DNA of 46,121 bases from Thermohalobaculum sp035513135 (GTDB lineage Bacteria > Pseudomonadota > Alphaproteobacteria > Rhodobacterales > Rhodobacteraceae). The stretch lies in assembly GCA_035513135.1 (NCBI GenBank), contig DATKCQ010000002.1, positions 1 to 46,121 of the forward strand, in the 5' to 3' direction. This document shows, piece after piece, positions 25,723 through 34,767 of the stretch (position 1 is its first letter; each line of letters starts with the position of its first letter). A program made the position numbers and the translations under genes. The notes beneath the pieces were generated by a model, which saw only the letters and a list, made by a program, of their open reading frames with translations, was not told the DNA's origin and searched no databases.

Positions 25723-27021
25723 TCAGCCGCCCAGCAGCCGCGGCAGGGTCAGGGCGATGGCCGGGAAGGCGATCAGGATGGCGAGCCGGACGATGTCGGT
25801 GACGACGAAGGGCAGCACCCCCTTCATCACGTCGCGCAGCTCCAGATCGTCGGCCGCGGCGCGCACCACGAAGAGGTTCATGCCCACTGGGGGCGAGATC
25901 AGGCCGGTCTCCACGGTGACCACCGCGATCACCCCGAACCAGACCGGGTCGAAGCCCGCGTCGATCACCAGCGGGTAGAAGATCGGCACGGTGAGCAGGA
26001 TCATCGCCAGGCTCTCCATGAAGCAGCCGAGCACCAAGTAGAAAACGACGATGGCGATCAGCAGCTGCATGGGCGACCAGCCGGCCTCGCGGATCATGTC
26101 GGCCATGGCGAACGAGATCTGGCTGACCGAGAGCAGGAAGCCGAACACCTCGGCGCCGATCAGGATGATGAAGATCATCGCCGAGATGCGCACCGTCTCG
26201 GCCAGCGCCGCGCGCAGATCGGGCCAGCGCAGCCCGCGGGCGAGCGCGAAGACGAGCGCCATCGCCGCCCCGGCGCCGCCCGCCTCGGTCGGGGTGAAGA
26301 AGCCGCCGTAGAGCCCGCCCATCACCAGGCCGAACAGCCCCGCCACCGGCAGGAAGCGGCGGATGGCGAGGCCGAGCGGGCCCGGGTCGGCATCGGCGTG
26401 CTCGCCCAGCGGGCGCCACACCCGCGCCATCACCGCGACGCACACGGCGTAGAGCACAAACGCCAGCAGCCCCGGCAGAAAGCCGGCGAGGAACATGGTG
26501 CCGACCGACTGCTCGGTGATCAGCGCGTAGAGCAGGAGCGCGATCGAGGGCGGGATCATGATCCCCAGCGTCCCCCCCGCCGCCAGCGAGCCGGCGGCGA
26601 GGCGCGGGTCGTAGCCCTGCGCCCGCATCTCCGGGTAGGCCACCCGGGTCATGGTCGAGGCGGTGGCGAGCGAGGAGCCCGAGACGGCGGAGAACGCCGC
26701 CGAGGCGGTGACCCCGGCCAGCGCCAGCCCGCCCTGCCAGCCATGGGTGAAGCGCCGCGCGGCGAGGAACAGGTCGCGCGAGAGCCCGGCGCGGCTGACC
26801 AGCGAGCCCATCAGCAGAAAAAGCGGGATCAGGGTGAACGAGTAGTTCGAGGCGGTCTCGAAGGCGCCGGTCTCGAGCACGGTGAGCGCCGGGCCAAGGC
26901 CCACGATGGCGGCGAAGCCGGCAAAGCCCACGCCGATCATGGCGATGCCCACCGGGCAGCCCAGCGCCAGCAATGCCAGCAGCACGGCGATCCCGAGAAA
27001 GCCGGTCTCCTGCGGGCTCAC
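25723..27021 (-). CDS. dctM: TRAP transporter large permease
   Basis: A 432-residue DctM subunit with about twelve hydrophobic segments, the conserved PLFLLMGSLVSRAGLSRDLF, GIMIPPSIALLLYA and GLISPPVGMNLFVV motifs. It is the sodium-coupled translocating subunit for an organic acid. The start is GTG at 27021, forming a GTGA overlap with the dctQ stop. Substrate is set by DctP and is unknown. Confidence 0.93.
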   Translation of the reverse strand: MSPQETGFLGIAVLLALLALGCPVGIAMIGVGFAGFAAIVGLGPALTVLETGAFETASNYSFTLIPLFLLMGSLVSRAGLSRDLFLAARRFTHGWQGGLALAGVTASAAFSAVSGSSLATASTMTRVAYPEMRAQGYDPRLAAGSLAAGGTLGIMIPPSIALLLYALITEQSVGTMFLAGFLPGLLAFVLYAVCVAVMARVWRPLGEHADADPGPLGLAIRRFLPVAGLFGLVMGGLYGGFFTPTEAGGAGAAMALVFALARGLRWPDLRAALAETVRISAMIFIILIGAEVFGFLLSVSQISFAMADMIREAGWSPMQLLIAIVVFYLVLGCFMESLAMILLTVPIFYPLVIDAGFDPVWFGVIAVVTVETGLISPPVGMNLFVVRAAADDLELRDVMKGVLPFVVTDIVRLAILIAFPAIALTLPRLLGG

Positions 27022-27515
27022 CCCGGCCCCCGCTCCGGCCCGTGCTCCGGTCCCCGGCGCAGCGCCAGCCACAGCCCGGTCAGGCACAGGATCGCCGCGG
27101 CGCCGGCGGCGAAGCCGGTGAACCACCACATGGGGATGCCGAGGTCCTGCGTGACGTCGCCGCGCCGCGCCTCGAGCAGCGCCTTCTCGGCGAGCAGCCA
27201 GCCGGCGGCGCCGCCGAAGGCGGCGATGGCGAGCGACCAGAGCCGCTCGAGCGGGCGGCGCAGTGGCCGCGGCAGGCGCTCGATCAACAGGTCGACGCGC
27301 ACCATGCCCGCCTCGGCCGAGCGCGGCAGGGCGGCGAAGACCAGGATCGTCAGCGCGTAGCGGCTGAGCTCGATGGCGCCGGGGATCATCAGGTTGACCG
27401 CCTGCCCGGTGGCGTCGAACAGCGCCCGGCCGACGACGTTGACCGCGACCACGCCGAGCAGCAGCGCCAGCGCCGCCGCGGCGATCACGTCCGTCAGGCG
27501 CAGCAGGCGGGTCAT
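27018..27515 (-). CDS. dctQ: TRAP transporter small permease
   Basis: A 165-residue four-helix DctQ subunit. Segments DVIAAAALALLLGVVAVNVVG and LTILVFAALPRSAEAGMVRVDLL are typical; the latter carries the family G-x-V-R-V-D signature. It links DctP to DctM. It starts 42 bp after the dctP stop and its own stop overlaps the dctM start. Confidence 0.92.
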   Translation of the reverse strand: MTRLLRLTDVIAAAALALLLGVVAVNVVGRALFDATGQAVNLMIPGAIELSRYALTILVFAALPRSAEAGMVRVDLLIERLPRPLRRPLERLWSLAIAAFGGAAGWLLAEKALLEARRGDVTQDLGIPMWWFTGFAAGAAAILCLTGLWLALRRGPEHGPERGPG

Positions 27516-27557
27516 GCGGGCGCTCCCCTCAGCGGGTCCCGGCGCGCGGCCGGGCGG

Positions 27558-28598
27558 CTACCCCCCGAGGTCGGCCTGACACTCGGCGACGTAACCCTTG
27601 ACCCGCTCGTAGGTCTCGCCGCCGGGCAGCCCCTGGCGCTCGAGCTCGGCGAGGTAGGCGCGGGTGGTGCGCTCGGCGGCGGCCTCCCACTCGGCCCGCT
27701 CGGCGCCCTCGATCTGGTAGAGCGTGCCGTTTCCGAGCGCGACCTCCCTGCCCACCCGGTCGCCCTCGTCGAAGCCCCGCCCGGCGCGCAGCGCCCAGTC
27801 CAGCCCGCTGTTCGCGTCGACCACCTGGCGCAGATCGTCGGGCAGCCCCTCATAGGTGGCCCTGTTCATGGTCAGCACGAAGGCCAGCGAGTAGAAGCCG
27901 AACTCGGTGTGGTGGTCGGAGACCTCGTGCACGCGGAATCCCGCCACCGCCTCCCAGGGCAGCATGTAGCCGTCGATGCTGCCGCGCTGCATCGACTCGT
28001 AGATCTGCGGCGCCGGCATGCCGACCGGCTCGGCGCCGAGCTCCTGGAGCAGCTCGCCGATGACCTGCGTCGGATGGCGGATCTTCAGGCCCTTGAGGCC
28101 GGCGAGCGTGGTCACCGGCCGCGCCTGCGTGTGCAGGTGGCCCGGCCCGTGGGTGTGCACGAAGAGCACGTGGGTCTCGCCGTACTCCCCGTCCAGCGCC
28201 CCAGAATCGTAGAGCTTCTGGAAGGCGCACGAGCCGACCTCGGCGGTCTCGAACAGGCCCGGCAACTCGACGATGTGGCTCAGCGGAAAGCGCCCGGCGG
28301 TGTAGCCCTGCACGGTCCAGGCGATGTCGGCCACCCCGGTGCGCGCGTTGTCGTAGCCCTGCGGCGCCTTGCCCAGCGTCTGGGCGGGGAAGATGGTGAC
28401 GTCGATGCGGCCCCCCGACTGCTCCTCGACCGCCTGCTCCCAGGCGGTGAAGAACTCCTGGTGCTGCCAGCTTCCGGCGGGCATGAAGTGGGCGAAGTTG
28501 AGATCGACCTCGGCCGCCGGGGCGGGGGCGAGGCCCGAGGTGACGGCGGCGGCGGCGGCGGCGACGGTGACGGTGACGGTGACGGCGGCACGATGCAT
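27558..28598 (-). CDS. dctP: TRAP transporter substrate-binding protein
   Basis: A 346-residue periplasmic DctP protein. The signal peptide (residues 1-28) is unusual: it is built of T-V-T-V-T-V and poly-Ala encoded by simple repeats. The mature part has GLKGLKIRHPTQVIGELLQ with the Arg that binds substrate carboxylate, and GSIDGYMLPWEAV. The start was set at MHRAAV because GGGGAGGG lies upstream; earlier in-frame ATG codons lack a Shine-Dalgarno and would add a basic tail. Substrate unknown, probably a carboxylic acid. Confidence 0.92.
   Translation of the reverse strand: MHRAAVTVTVTVAAAAAAVTSGLAPAPAAEVDLNFAHFMPAGSWQHQEFFTAWEQAVEEQSGGRIDVTIFPAQTLGKAPQGYDNARTGVADIAWTVQGYTAGRFPLSHIVELPGLFETAEVGSCAFQKLYDSGALDGEYGETHVLFVHTHGPGHLHTQARPVTTLAGLKGLKIRHPTQVIGELLQELGAEPVGMPAPQIYESMQRGSIDGYMLPWEAVAGFRVHEVSDHHTEFGFYSLAFVLTMNRATYEGLPDDLRQVVDANSGLDWALRAGRGFDEGDRVGREVALGNGTLYQIEGAERAEWEAAAERTTRAYLAELERQGLPGGETYERVKGYVAECQADLGG
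28542..28589 (-). repeat. GCC/GACGGT simple repeats in dctP signal peptide
   Basis: A run of GGC triplets is followed by three copies of GACGGT on the plus strand. On the coding strand they give the T-V repeat and the poly-Ala run of the signal peptide. Copy-number change would lengthen or shorten the hydrophobic core in frame. Confidence 0.85.
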
Positions 28599-28902
28599 CG
28601 GGTGGTCCCTCCCCTTCGATGGGCATCGAATTGCGCCAAGTTGAAGCACCCCCCCGGCGCGAAATCAAGCGCGGCGGCGGCCCGGCGGCAGCGCCACGCG
28701 GGCGGGAGGCTCCGGGTGCGCCCGGATTCGCGGCCCCCGCACGGCGGGCGGGCACCGGTCAGCCGCCGCGCAGCCCGCCATAGGCCGTGATCCCGGCCAG
28801 GAAGCCGGCATCGGCTACGTGCAGGCGCACGCCCTGCCGACCAACATCACCCGCGAGCACGTGCCGCGGCTGACCGGCGGCGTCGCGGGCGCGCGCCCGG
28901 GC
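28599..28902 (-). other. 304-bp nrdJ-dctP spacer
   Basis: No gene is called. The minus strand holds a 33-codon open stretch (28759-28860) with protein-like composition ending GFLAGITAYGGLRGG, which may be the remnant of a gene end. A GC palindrome at about 28886-28900 near the nrdJ stop could form a hairpin. Confidence 0.4.
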
Positions 28903-31263
28903 TCACTCGCACTTCGAGTGGCCGCAGTCGAGGCAGACCTCGCAGCCCTCGCGCATCGCGGTGTTGTAGCTGCCGCAGGCGGGACAGGTGGCGGGTGCGC
29001 GACGGGCCCCGGCGGGACGGGACGCGGCGGTCCGCGTGTCGCCCACGGCGATGGCCTCTATGGCCGGGTCGCCGAGAAGGCCCCTCCCCTCCGCCTCGAT
29101 GAAGCCGATCTCGATCAGGTGGCGCTCGATCACGCCGCCGATGGCGGCGAGGATCGAGGGCACGTAGCGCCCCTTCATCCAGGCGCCGCCGCGCGGGTCG
29201 AACACCGCCTTGAGCTCCTCGACCACGAAGCTCACGTCGCCGCCCCTGCGGAACACCGCCGAGATCATCCGGGTCAGCGCCACGGTCCAGGCGTAGTGCT
29301 CCATGTTCTTGGAGTTGATGAAGATCTCGAAGGGGCGCCGCCGCCCGCCCGCGACGGTATCGTTCATGGTGATGTAGATGGCGTGCGGGCTGTCGGGCCA
29401 GCGCAGCTTGTAGGTGACGCCGGCGAGCGTCTCGGGGCGCTCGAGCGGCTCGGCGATCCAGACCACCTCGCCGGGGTGGCCGGGGGCCTCGCCCGCGGGC
29501 AGGGTCTCGACCTTCTCGCCGGGGGGATCGCCAGGGGGCTTGCCGGCGGGCGCGCCCGCGGAGCGGGCCTCGAGCACCGCGCCCGTCACCGCGTTCGGCC
29601 GATAGGTGGTGCAGCCCTTGCAGCCCCGGCGGTAGGCCTCGGCGTAGACGTCCTTGAACGCCTCGAAGGAGATGTCGGCCGGGCAGTTGATGGTCTTGGA
29701 GATCGAGCTGTCGACGTATTTCTGCGCCTCGGCCTGCATCGCCACGTGCGCGAGGGGCCCGAGCGACTGGGCGTCGACGAAGTGCTCGGGGAACGGCGCG
29801 TCCTCGCCGAACCGCTCGCGGAACGCGGCCACGGCGTGGTCCACCACCTCCTCCTCGGTGCGCGCGCCGTCGGGCATCAGCACCCGGCGCGTGTAGGCGA
29901 AGGCGTAGACCGGCTCGATGCCCGAGGAGACGTTGCCGGCGACCAGCGAGATCGTTCCGGTGGGCGCGATCGAGGTGACAAGGGCGTTGCGGATGCCGTG
30001 CTCGGCGATGCTCGCGCGGATGTCCTCGGGCAGCGTGCGCACGAACGCGCCCGCGAGGTATTTCTCGCGGTCGAACAGCGGGAAGGCGCCCTTCTCGCGG
30101 GCGAGCTCGACCGAGGCGCGGTAGGCGGCGTCGCGCAAGCTGCGCAGCCAGGCGCCGGTCTGCGCCACCGCCGCGTCCGCGCCGTAGCGCAGGCCGGTCA
30201 TCAGCAGCGCGTCGGCCAGCCCGGTGACGCCGAGGCCGATGCGCCGCTTGGCCCGCGCCTCGGCGGCCTGCGCCGCGAGCGCAAAGCGCGAGAGGTCCGT
30301 GACGTTGTCCATCATGCGCACGGCGGTCGCCGCCAGATCCCCCAGCTCGGCCTCGTCGATATGCGCGCCGTCCTCGAAGGGCCGGCGCACCAGCGCGGCG
30401 AGGTTGAGCGAGCCGAGCAGGCAGGCGCCGTAGGCCGGCAGCGGCTGCTCGCCGCAGGGGTTGGTGGCGCTGATCTCCTCGGCATAGTGCAGGTTGTTCA
30501 GCCGGTTCACCCGGTCGATGAAGATGACCCCCGGCTCGGCGTAGTCGTAGGTCGCGCGCATGATCCGGTTCCACAGGTCGCGCGCCGGCAGGGTGCGAAG
30601 GACCCGGCCCTCGAACTGCAGCTCCCACGGGCCGTCGGCCTCGACCGCCTGCATGAAGGCGTCGCTGACCAGCACCGAGAGGTTGAACATGCGCAGGCGC
30701 CCGGGGTCGCGCTTGGCGTCGATGAAGGCCTCGATGTCGGGGTGGTCGCAGCGCATGGTCGCCATCATCGCGCCGCGGCGCGAGCCGGCCGACATGATGG
30801 TGCGGCACATGGCGTCCCACACGTCCATGAACGAGAGCGGCCCCGAGGCGTCCGCCCCGATGCTGGCCACGGGCGCCCCCTTCGGCCGGATGGTCGAGAA
30901 GTCGAAGCCGACGCCACCGCCCTGCTGCATGGTCAGGGCGCCCTCCTTGAGGTTCTCGAAGATGCCCTCGAGGCTGTCGGGGATCACCCCCATGACGAAA
31001 CAGTTGAACAGCGTGACCGTGCGCCCGGTGCCGGCCCCGGCGAGGATGCGCCCCGCCGGCAGGAAGCGGAATCCCTCGAGCGCGGCGAGGAAGCGGCGCT
31101 CCCACGCGGCGCGCCGCGCCTTCGGCTCGGCGGCGGCCAGCGCCCGGGCGACACGGCGCCAGGTGTCCTCGATGGAGCGGTCGAGCGGCGCGCCCTCGGG
31201 GCTCTTCAGCCGGTACTTCATGTCCCAGATCTGCTCGGAGATCGGGGCGGCGAACGGGCTCAT
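28903..31263 (-). CDS. nrdJ: Adenosylcobalamin-dependent ribonucleotide reductase (class II)
   Basis: A 786-residue class II enzyme that reduces ribonucleotides to deoxyribonucleotides with coenzyme B12. FNCFVMG carries the first redox cysteine (Cys88), ATNPCGEQPLPAYGACLLGS holds the catalytic cysteine near 270, and SIAPTGTISLVAGNVSSGIEP is the second core motif. A C-terminal zinc-ribbon-like tail (CPACGS, CEVCLDCGHSKCE) is typical of this subtype. The start MSPFAAPISE was chosen over a longer frame because GAGGT precedes it and the upstream residues are not conserved-looking. It implies B12 dependence for DNA precursor supply. Confidence 0.97.
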   Translation of the reverse strand: MSPFAAPISEQIWDMKYRLKSPEGAPLDRSIEDTWRRVARALAAAEPKARRAAWERRFLAALEGFRFLPAGRILAGAGTGRTVTLFNCFVMGVIPDSLEGIFENLKEGALTMQQGGGVGFDFSTIRPKGAPVASIGADASGPLSFMDVWDAMCRTIMSAGSRRGAMMATMRCDHPDIEAFIDAKRDPGRLRMFNLSVLVSDAFMQAVEADGPWELQFEGRVLRTLPARDLWNRIMRATYDYAEPGVIFIDRVNRLNNLHYAEEISATNPCGEQPLPAYGACLLGSLNLAALVRRPFEDGAHIDEAELGDLAATAVRMMDNVTDLSRFALAAQAAEARAKRRIGLGVTGLADALLMTGLRYGADAAVAQTGAWLRSLRDAAYRASVELAREKGAFPLFDREKYLAGAFVRTLPEDIRASIAEHGIRNALVTSIAPTGTISLVAGNVSSGIEPVYAFAYTRRVLMPDGARTEEEVVDHAVAAFRERFGEDAPFPEHFVDAQSLGPLAHVAMQAEAQKYVDSSISKTINCPADISFEAFKDVYAEAYRRGCKGCTTYRPNAVTGAVLEARSAGAPAGKPPGDPPGEKVETLPAGEAPGHPGEVVWIAEPLERPETLAGVTYKLRWPDSPHAIYITMNDTVAGGRRRPFEIFINSKNMEHYAWTVALTRMISAVFRRGGDVSFVVEELKAVFDPRGGAWMKGRYVPSILAAIGGVIERHLIEIGFIEAEGRGLLGDPAIEAIAVGDTRTAASRPAGARRAPATCPACGSYNTAMREGCEVCLDCGHSKCE

Positions 31264-31430
31264 CGGGGACCTCTGCGGGCACGGGTGGCGAGGCGGCGAA
31301 CAATACACGAACGCGGCACGGCTATGCAACAGCCGCCGCCAATCGCGCGCCGCGGCAGGGGCCGCCGGGCAGAGAAACCTTGCCGCGTTCGGGACCACCG
31401 CATATGGTCCGCGCGAGGGGCAGGAGAGGC

Positions 31431-33977
31431 ATGGTGAGCGGGGAATCCGTGCGAGCGCTGAGAGCGCGGGGGGCAGCTCGGGTCGCAGCTCGGGGGGCAG
31501 CTCGGGGCGAGGCCGCGCGCCTGCTCGCGCGGCCCGTCATGGCTGTGGCGCTCGCCCTTTCGGCCATGCCCCCATGCGCCATCGCCGAGGAGCCGGTGGT
31601 CCCCGAGCGCCCCACCCAGAACCTGTTCGGCATGACCGGGCTGATCGACATGCCCACGGCCGAGATGCAGCCGGACGGGCAGGTGAGCTTCACCGCCAGC
31701 TATTTCGACGGGTTCCTGCGCAACACCGCGACGGCGCAGTTCCTGCCCGGCATCGAGGCCGCCTTCCGCTACTCGGTGCTCGAGGGGCTGGAAGGCCCCG
31801 GCGGCGAAACCCTCTACGACCGCAGCTTCGACGTGAAGGTCCGTCTGGTCCAGGAGGGGCCGGCCTGGCCCGGGGTCGCCGTCGGCCTGCAGGACTTCCT
31901 CGGCACCGGCGTCTTCTCGGGCGAGTATGTGGTGGCCACCAAGCGCCTGTTCGACGGCGATCTCAAGGTCACCGGCGGTGTCGGCTGGGGCCGCCTCGCC
32001 GGGGCCAACCCGATCAAAAACCCGTTCTGCACCTATGTCGACCGGCTGTGCGCGCGCGGCGGTGAATTCACCCAGGGCGGCACGGTCGACTTCGGCTCCT
32101 TCTTCTCCGGCCGGGACATGGGCCTGTTCGGCGGCGTCGAGTGGCGCACGCCGATCGACGGGCTGACGCTGAAGGCCGAGTACAGCGACGACGACTACGA
32201 CCGCGAAATCGCGAATGGGGTGTTCAAGCCCGATCTGCCGCTCAACTTCGGGGCGGAATACCGGCTGACGCAGGGTATCGAAATCGGCGCCTACTACATG
32301 TACGGATCCGCGGTCGGACTGCGTCTGAGCCTGAGCGGCAACCCGTTCCGGCCGCTCGCCGCGACCGACACCGAGCCGCCCGCCCGGCCCTTCATGCCAC
32401 GGCCCGAACCCGACCCCGCGGCGGCCGAGCGGCAGTTCGGCGAGATGCGCACGAGCATCGGCAGCCAGCCGCCGGCGGTCGCCTTCGGCGAGGCCGGCAT
32501 CAGCCGGGTCGAGATCACGGTCGGCGCGGAAGGGGTGCGCTGGGCGAGCGCCGAGCTGCCGCCCTCGGCCGACTACGTCTGCCCCGAGAACGCGGCCCGC
32601 GCCATCGACGCCGAGTATGGCGTGATCGACGCGGTGCGCTTTCACCATGCGGACGGCACGCCGGTCTGCACCGTGGCGCTGCGCCCGGCCGGGCAACGGG
32701 CGGTCCGCCAGGCGCTGCGCGGCGCCACCGACTATCCGACCGACTGGTACGCCGACCCGGTGCGGCGCCAGGCGGTCATCGATGCGCTCGCCGCGGCGCT
32801 CGACCCGATCCGGATCGGGCTTTTCGGCGTCGAGCTCGAGCCCGAGCGGGTCACGGTCTACATCGAGAACCGGCGCTACCGGGCGATGCCCCGGGCGATC
32901 GGCCGCACCGCGCGGGCGCTGGCGGCGGTGATGCCGCCCTCGGTGGCGCTGTTCGAGATCGTGCCGGTCGAGGGTAGCCTGCCGACAGCCTCGGTCATGC
33001 TCGAGCGCGCCGCGCTGGAGGACCAGGTGGGCCGCCCGGACGCGGCGTGGCAGAGCTGGGTCTCGGCGCGCGTGGGTGACGCGGCGCCGCCCGACTGGAG
33101 CGAGGTCGAGGGCACCCTCGACCAGTTCCCGCGCTTTTCCTGGAGGGTCGGCCCGATCATTCCGCTGCACCTGTTCGACCCGGATCAGCCGGTGCGCGCC
33201 GATCTTTCGGTCGATGTCGGCGGTCGGGTCGAGTTCCTGCCCGGCCTCAGCATCAACGCCGCCATGCGCAAGCGCATCATCGGCGACCTCGACGAAATCG
33301 AGCGCGAGAGCGACTCGGTCCTGCCGCGCGTGCGCTCGGACATCGCCAAGTACCTGCGCGAGGGCGACCCGGCGCTCGCGCGGCTGACCGCCGACTATGT
33401 GCGCAAGCTCCACCAGGATGGGCTCTACGGGCGCCTTTCGGCGGGGCTGCTGGAGCCGATGTTCGGCGGCGTCAGCGCCGAGCTGCTGTGGAAGCCGGCC
33501 GATCAGAACTGGGGCATCGGCGGCGAGATCAACTGGGTCAAGCAGCGCGACTTCGACCAGCGTTTCGATTTTCGCCGCTACGAGGTCGTCACCGGGCACG
33601 CCAGCGTCTACTGGGACACCGGCTTTTACGGGATGGCGGTGCAGGTCGATGGCGGGCGCTACCTGGCCGGTGACTGGGGCGGCACCTTCGCGCTCAAGCG
33701 CCGCTTCGCGAACGGCTGGGAGATCGGCGGCTTCCTGACGCTGACCGACGTGCCGTTCGAGGAGTTCGGCGAGGGCAGCTTCGACAAGGGCATCTTCCTG
33801 ACCATCCCGCTGAGCTGGGCCGGGCCGATCGAGACGCGCGGGCGCTACTCGACGTCGATCCGGCCGCTGACCCGCGACGGCGGCCAGCGGCTGGGCATCG
33901 CCAACCCGCTCTATCCCTTGGTGGCCGACATGGACCGCGGCGGGCTCGGGACCGGCTGGGGGAGCTTCTGGGAATGA
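31431..33977 (+). CDS. YjbH-family outer-membrane exopolysaccharide protein
   Basis: An 848-residue exported protein. After a long Arg/Ala-rich tail built partly by a 12-bp repeat, a signal peptide lies near residues 33-52 (ARPVMAVALALSAMPPCAIA). The mature protein is rich in beta-strand patterns and matches YjbH/GfcD: NLFGMTGLIDMPTAEM at its start, GVGWGRLAG, and DTGFYGMAVQVDGGRYLAGD WGGTF near the end (given in parts). YjbH is a predicted beta-barrel for polysaccharide export. GGAGAG precedes the ATG. The yjbF gene overlaps it by 4 bp. Confidence 0.9.
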   Translation: MVSGESVRALRARGAARVAARGAARGEAARLLARPVMAVALALSAMPPCAIAEEPVVPERPTQNLFGMTGLIDMPTAEMQPDGQVSFTASYFDGFLRNTATAQFLPGIEAAFRYSVLEGLEGPGGETLYDRSFDVKVRLVQEGPAWPGVAVGLQDFLGTGVFSGEYVVATKRLFDGDLKVTGGVGWGRLAGANPIKNPFCTYVDRLCARGGEFTQGGTVDFGSFFSGRDMGLFGGVEWRTPIDGLTLKAEYSDDDYDREIANGVFKPDLPLNFGAEYRLTQGIEIGAYYMYGSAVGLRLSLSGNPFRPLAATDTEPPARPFMPRPEPDPAAAERQFGEMRTSIGSQPPAVAFGEAGISRVEITVGAEGVRWASAELPPSADYVCPENAARAIDAEYGVIDAVRFHHADGTPVCTVALRPAGQRAVRQALRGATDYPTDWYADPVRRQAVIDALAAALDPIRIGLFGVELEPERVTVYIENRRYRAMPRAIGRTARALAAVMPPSVALFEIVPVEGSLPTASVMLERAALEDQVGRPDAAWQSWVSARVGDAAPPDWSEVEGTLDQFPRFSWRVGPIIPLHLFDPDQPVRADLSVDVGGRVEFLPGLSINAAMRKRIIGDLDEIERESDSVLPRVRSDIAKYLREGDPALARLTADYVRKLHQDGLYGRLSAGLLEPMFGGVSAELLWKPADQNWGIGGEINWVKQRDFDQRFDFRRYEVVTGHASVYWDTGFYGMAVQVDGGRYLAGDWGGTFALKRRFANGWEIGGFLTLTDVPFEEFGEGSFDKGIFLTIPLSWAGPIETRGRYSTSIRPLTRDGGQRLGIANPLYPLVADMDRGGLGTGWGSFWE
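31473..31508 (+). repeat. 12-bp in-frame repeat in yjbH N-terminus
   Basis: Three copies of GCAGCTCGGGGG with end variation encode an A-A-R-G repeat ahead of the signal peptide core. Confidence 0.88.
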
Positions 33978-34666
33978 CGGCGCGGATGCTCCGGCGCGTG
34001 CTGGCGGCCGCGCTCACCCTGGTGCTGGGCGCGGCCCTCGCCGCCTGCTCAAGCAGCGGTCCGAGCTACTTGGAAAGGCTCGGCTCGGCGGTCAAGGACG
34101 CCGTCCTGGCGCCGGAGCCGAAGCCGGCGCGCGAGCGCAGCCGGGCCGAGCTCGAGGAGATCGAGTCCGCCGTCATCGCCGTCTCGTTCGGCGGGCGCCG
34201 GGCACTACTCGTGCCGCTGGCCGACAATGGCGGCCATCTCGACTATCGCGACGGCGCGGGCCGCGCCGTGCGCCTGTTCGGCGGCGCGGTCAGCTCGACC
34301 GAGGGGCTGGGCCGCGATCTCGCCGCGGTGCGCTTCGCCGTGGACGACCCGCTGGCGCACCCCAGGCCCCTCGCCGCCTGGCCCGCCCGGGTGTTCCGCG
34401 AGTACCAGTTCCGCGAGCGCAACGGGCCGCAATACGGCATCACGCTGTCGTGCGGCTTCCACACCCTGGCGCGCGAGACCATCGAGATCGTCGAGCGCAG
34501 CTACGACGTGGTGCGCGTCAGCGAGGTCTGCGCCAACCAGCGGCGCGAGGTGGTCAACACCCACTGGGTCGAGCCGGAGACCGGCTTCGTGTGGCGGTCC
34601 GAGCAGTGGCTCGGCCCGGTGCTCGGCCCGGTGACCGTCGAGATCATCCGCCCCTACACCGGTTAG
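33974..34666 (+). CDS. YjbF/GfcB-family lipoprotein
   Basis: A 230-residue lipoprotein with lipobox LAAC at about residues 21-24 after a basic, hydrophobic signal. The body matches YjbF/GfcB, with GPQYGITLSCGF, ERSYDVVRVSEVC and NTHWVEPETGFVWRSEQWLGP. The partner of YjbH in exopolysaccharide secretion. ATGA overlap with yjbH indicates translational coupling. The other two genes of a typical yjbEFGH cluster (yjbE and yjbG) are not seen. Confidence 0.9.
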   Translation: MTARMLRRVLAAALTLVLGAALAACSSSGPSYLERLGSAVKDAVLAPEPKPARERSRAELEEIESAVIAVSFGGRRALLVPLADNGGHLDYRDGAGRAVRLFGGAVSSTEGLGRDLAAVRFAVDDPLAHPRPLAAWPARVFREYQFRERNGPQYGITLSCGFHTLARETIEIVERSYDVVRVSEVCANQRREVVNTHWVEPETGFVWRSEQWLGPVLGPVTVEIIRPYTG

Positions 34667-34685
34667 GGCACCATGCGCGAGACCC

Positions 34686-34714
34686 TTGTGCGCGTTGGCC
34701 AATCGATGCTTTAA
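34686..34714 (+). promoter_or_regulatory. Candidate promoter of the liv operon
   Basis: TTGTGC and CTTTAA separated by 17 bp lie 54 bp upstream of livG; the -10 region includes the palindrome GCTTTAAAGC. Both hexamers deviate from consensus. Confidence 0.3.
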
Positions 34715-34767
34715 AGCGCCGCGAGTCCGCGCCGCGCGCGCGGCCCCGCCGGCTTTCGGGAACCCCG

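Noticed and set aside
28819..31437. Open frame of 872 codons antisense to nrdJ
   Set aside because: High GC removes stop codons from shadow frames. The encoded sequence is His/Arg/Gly-rich and has no family motif, while nrdJ on the other strand has all catalytic residues.
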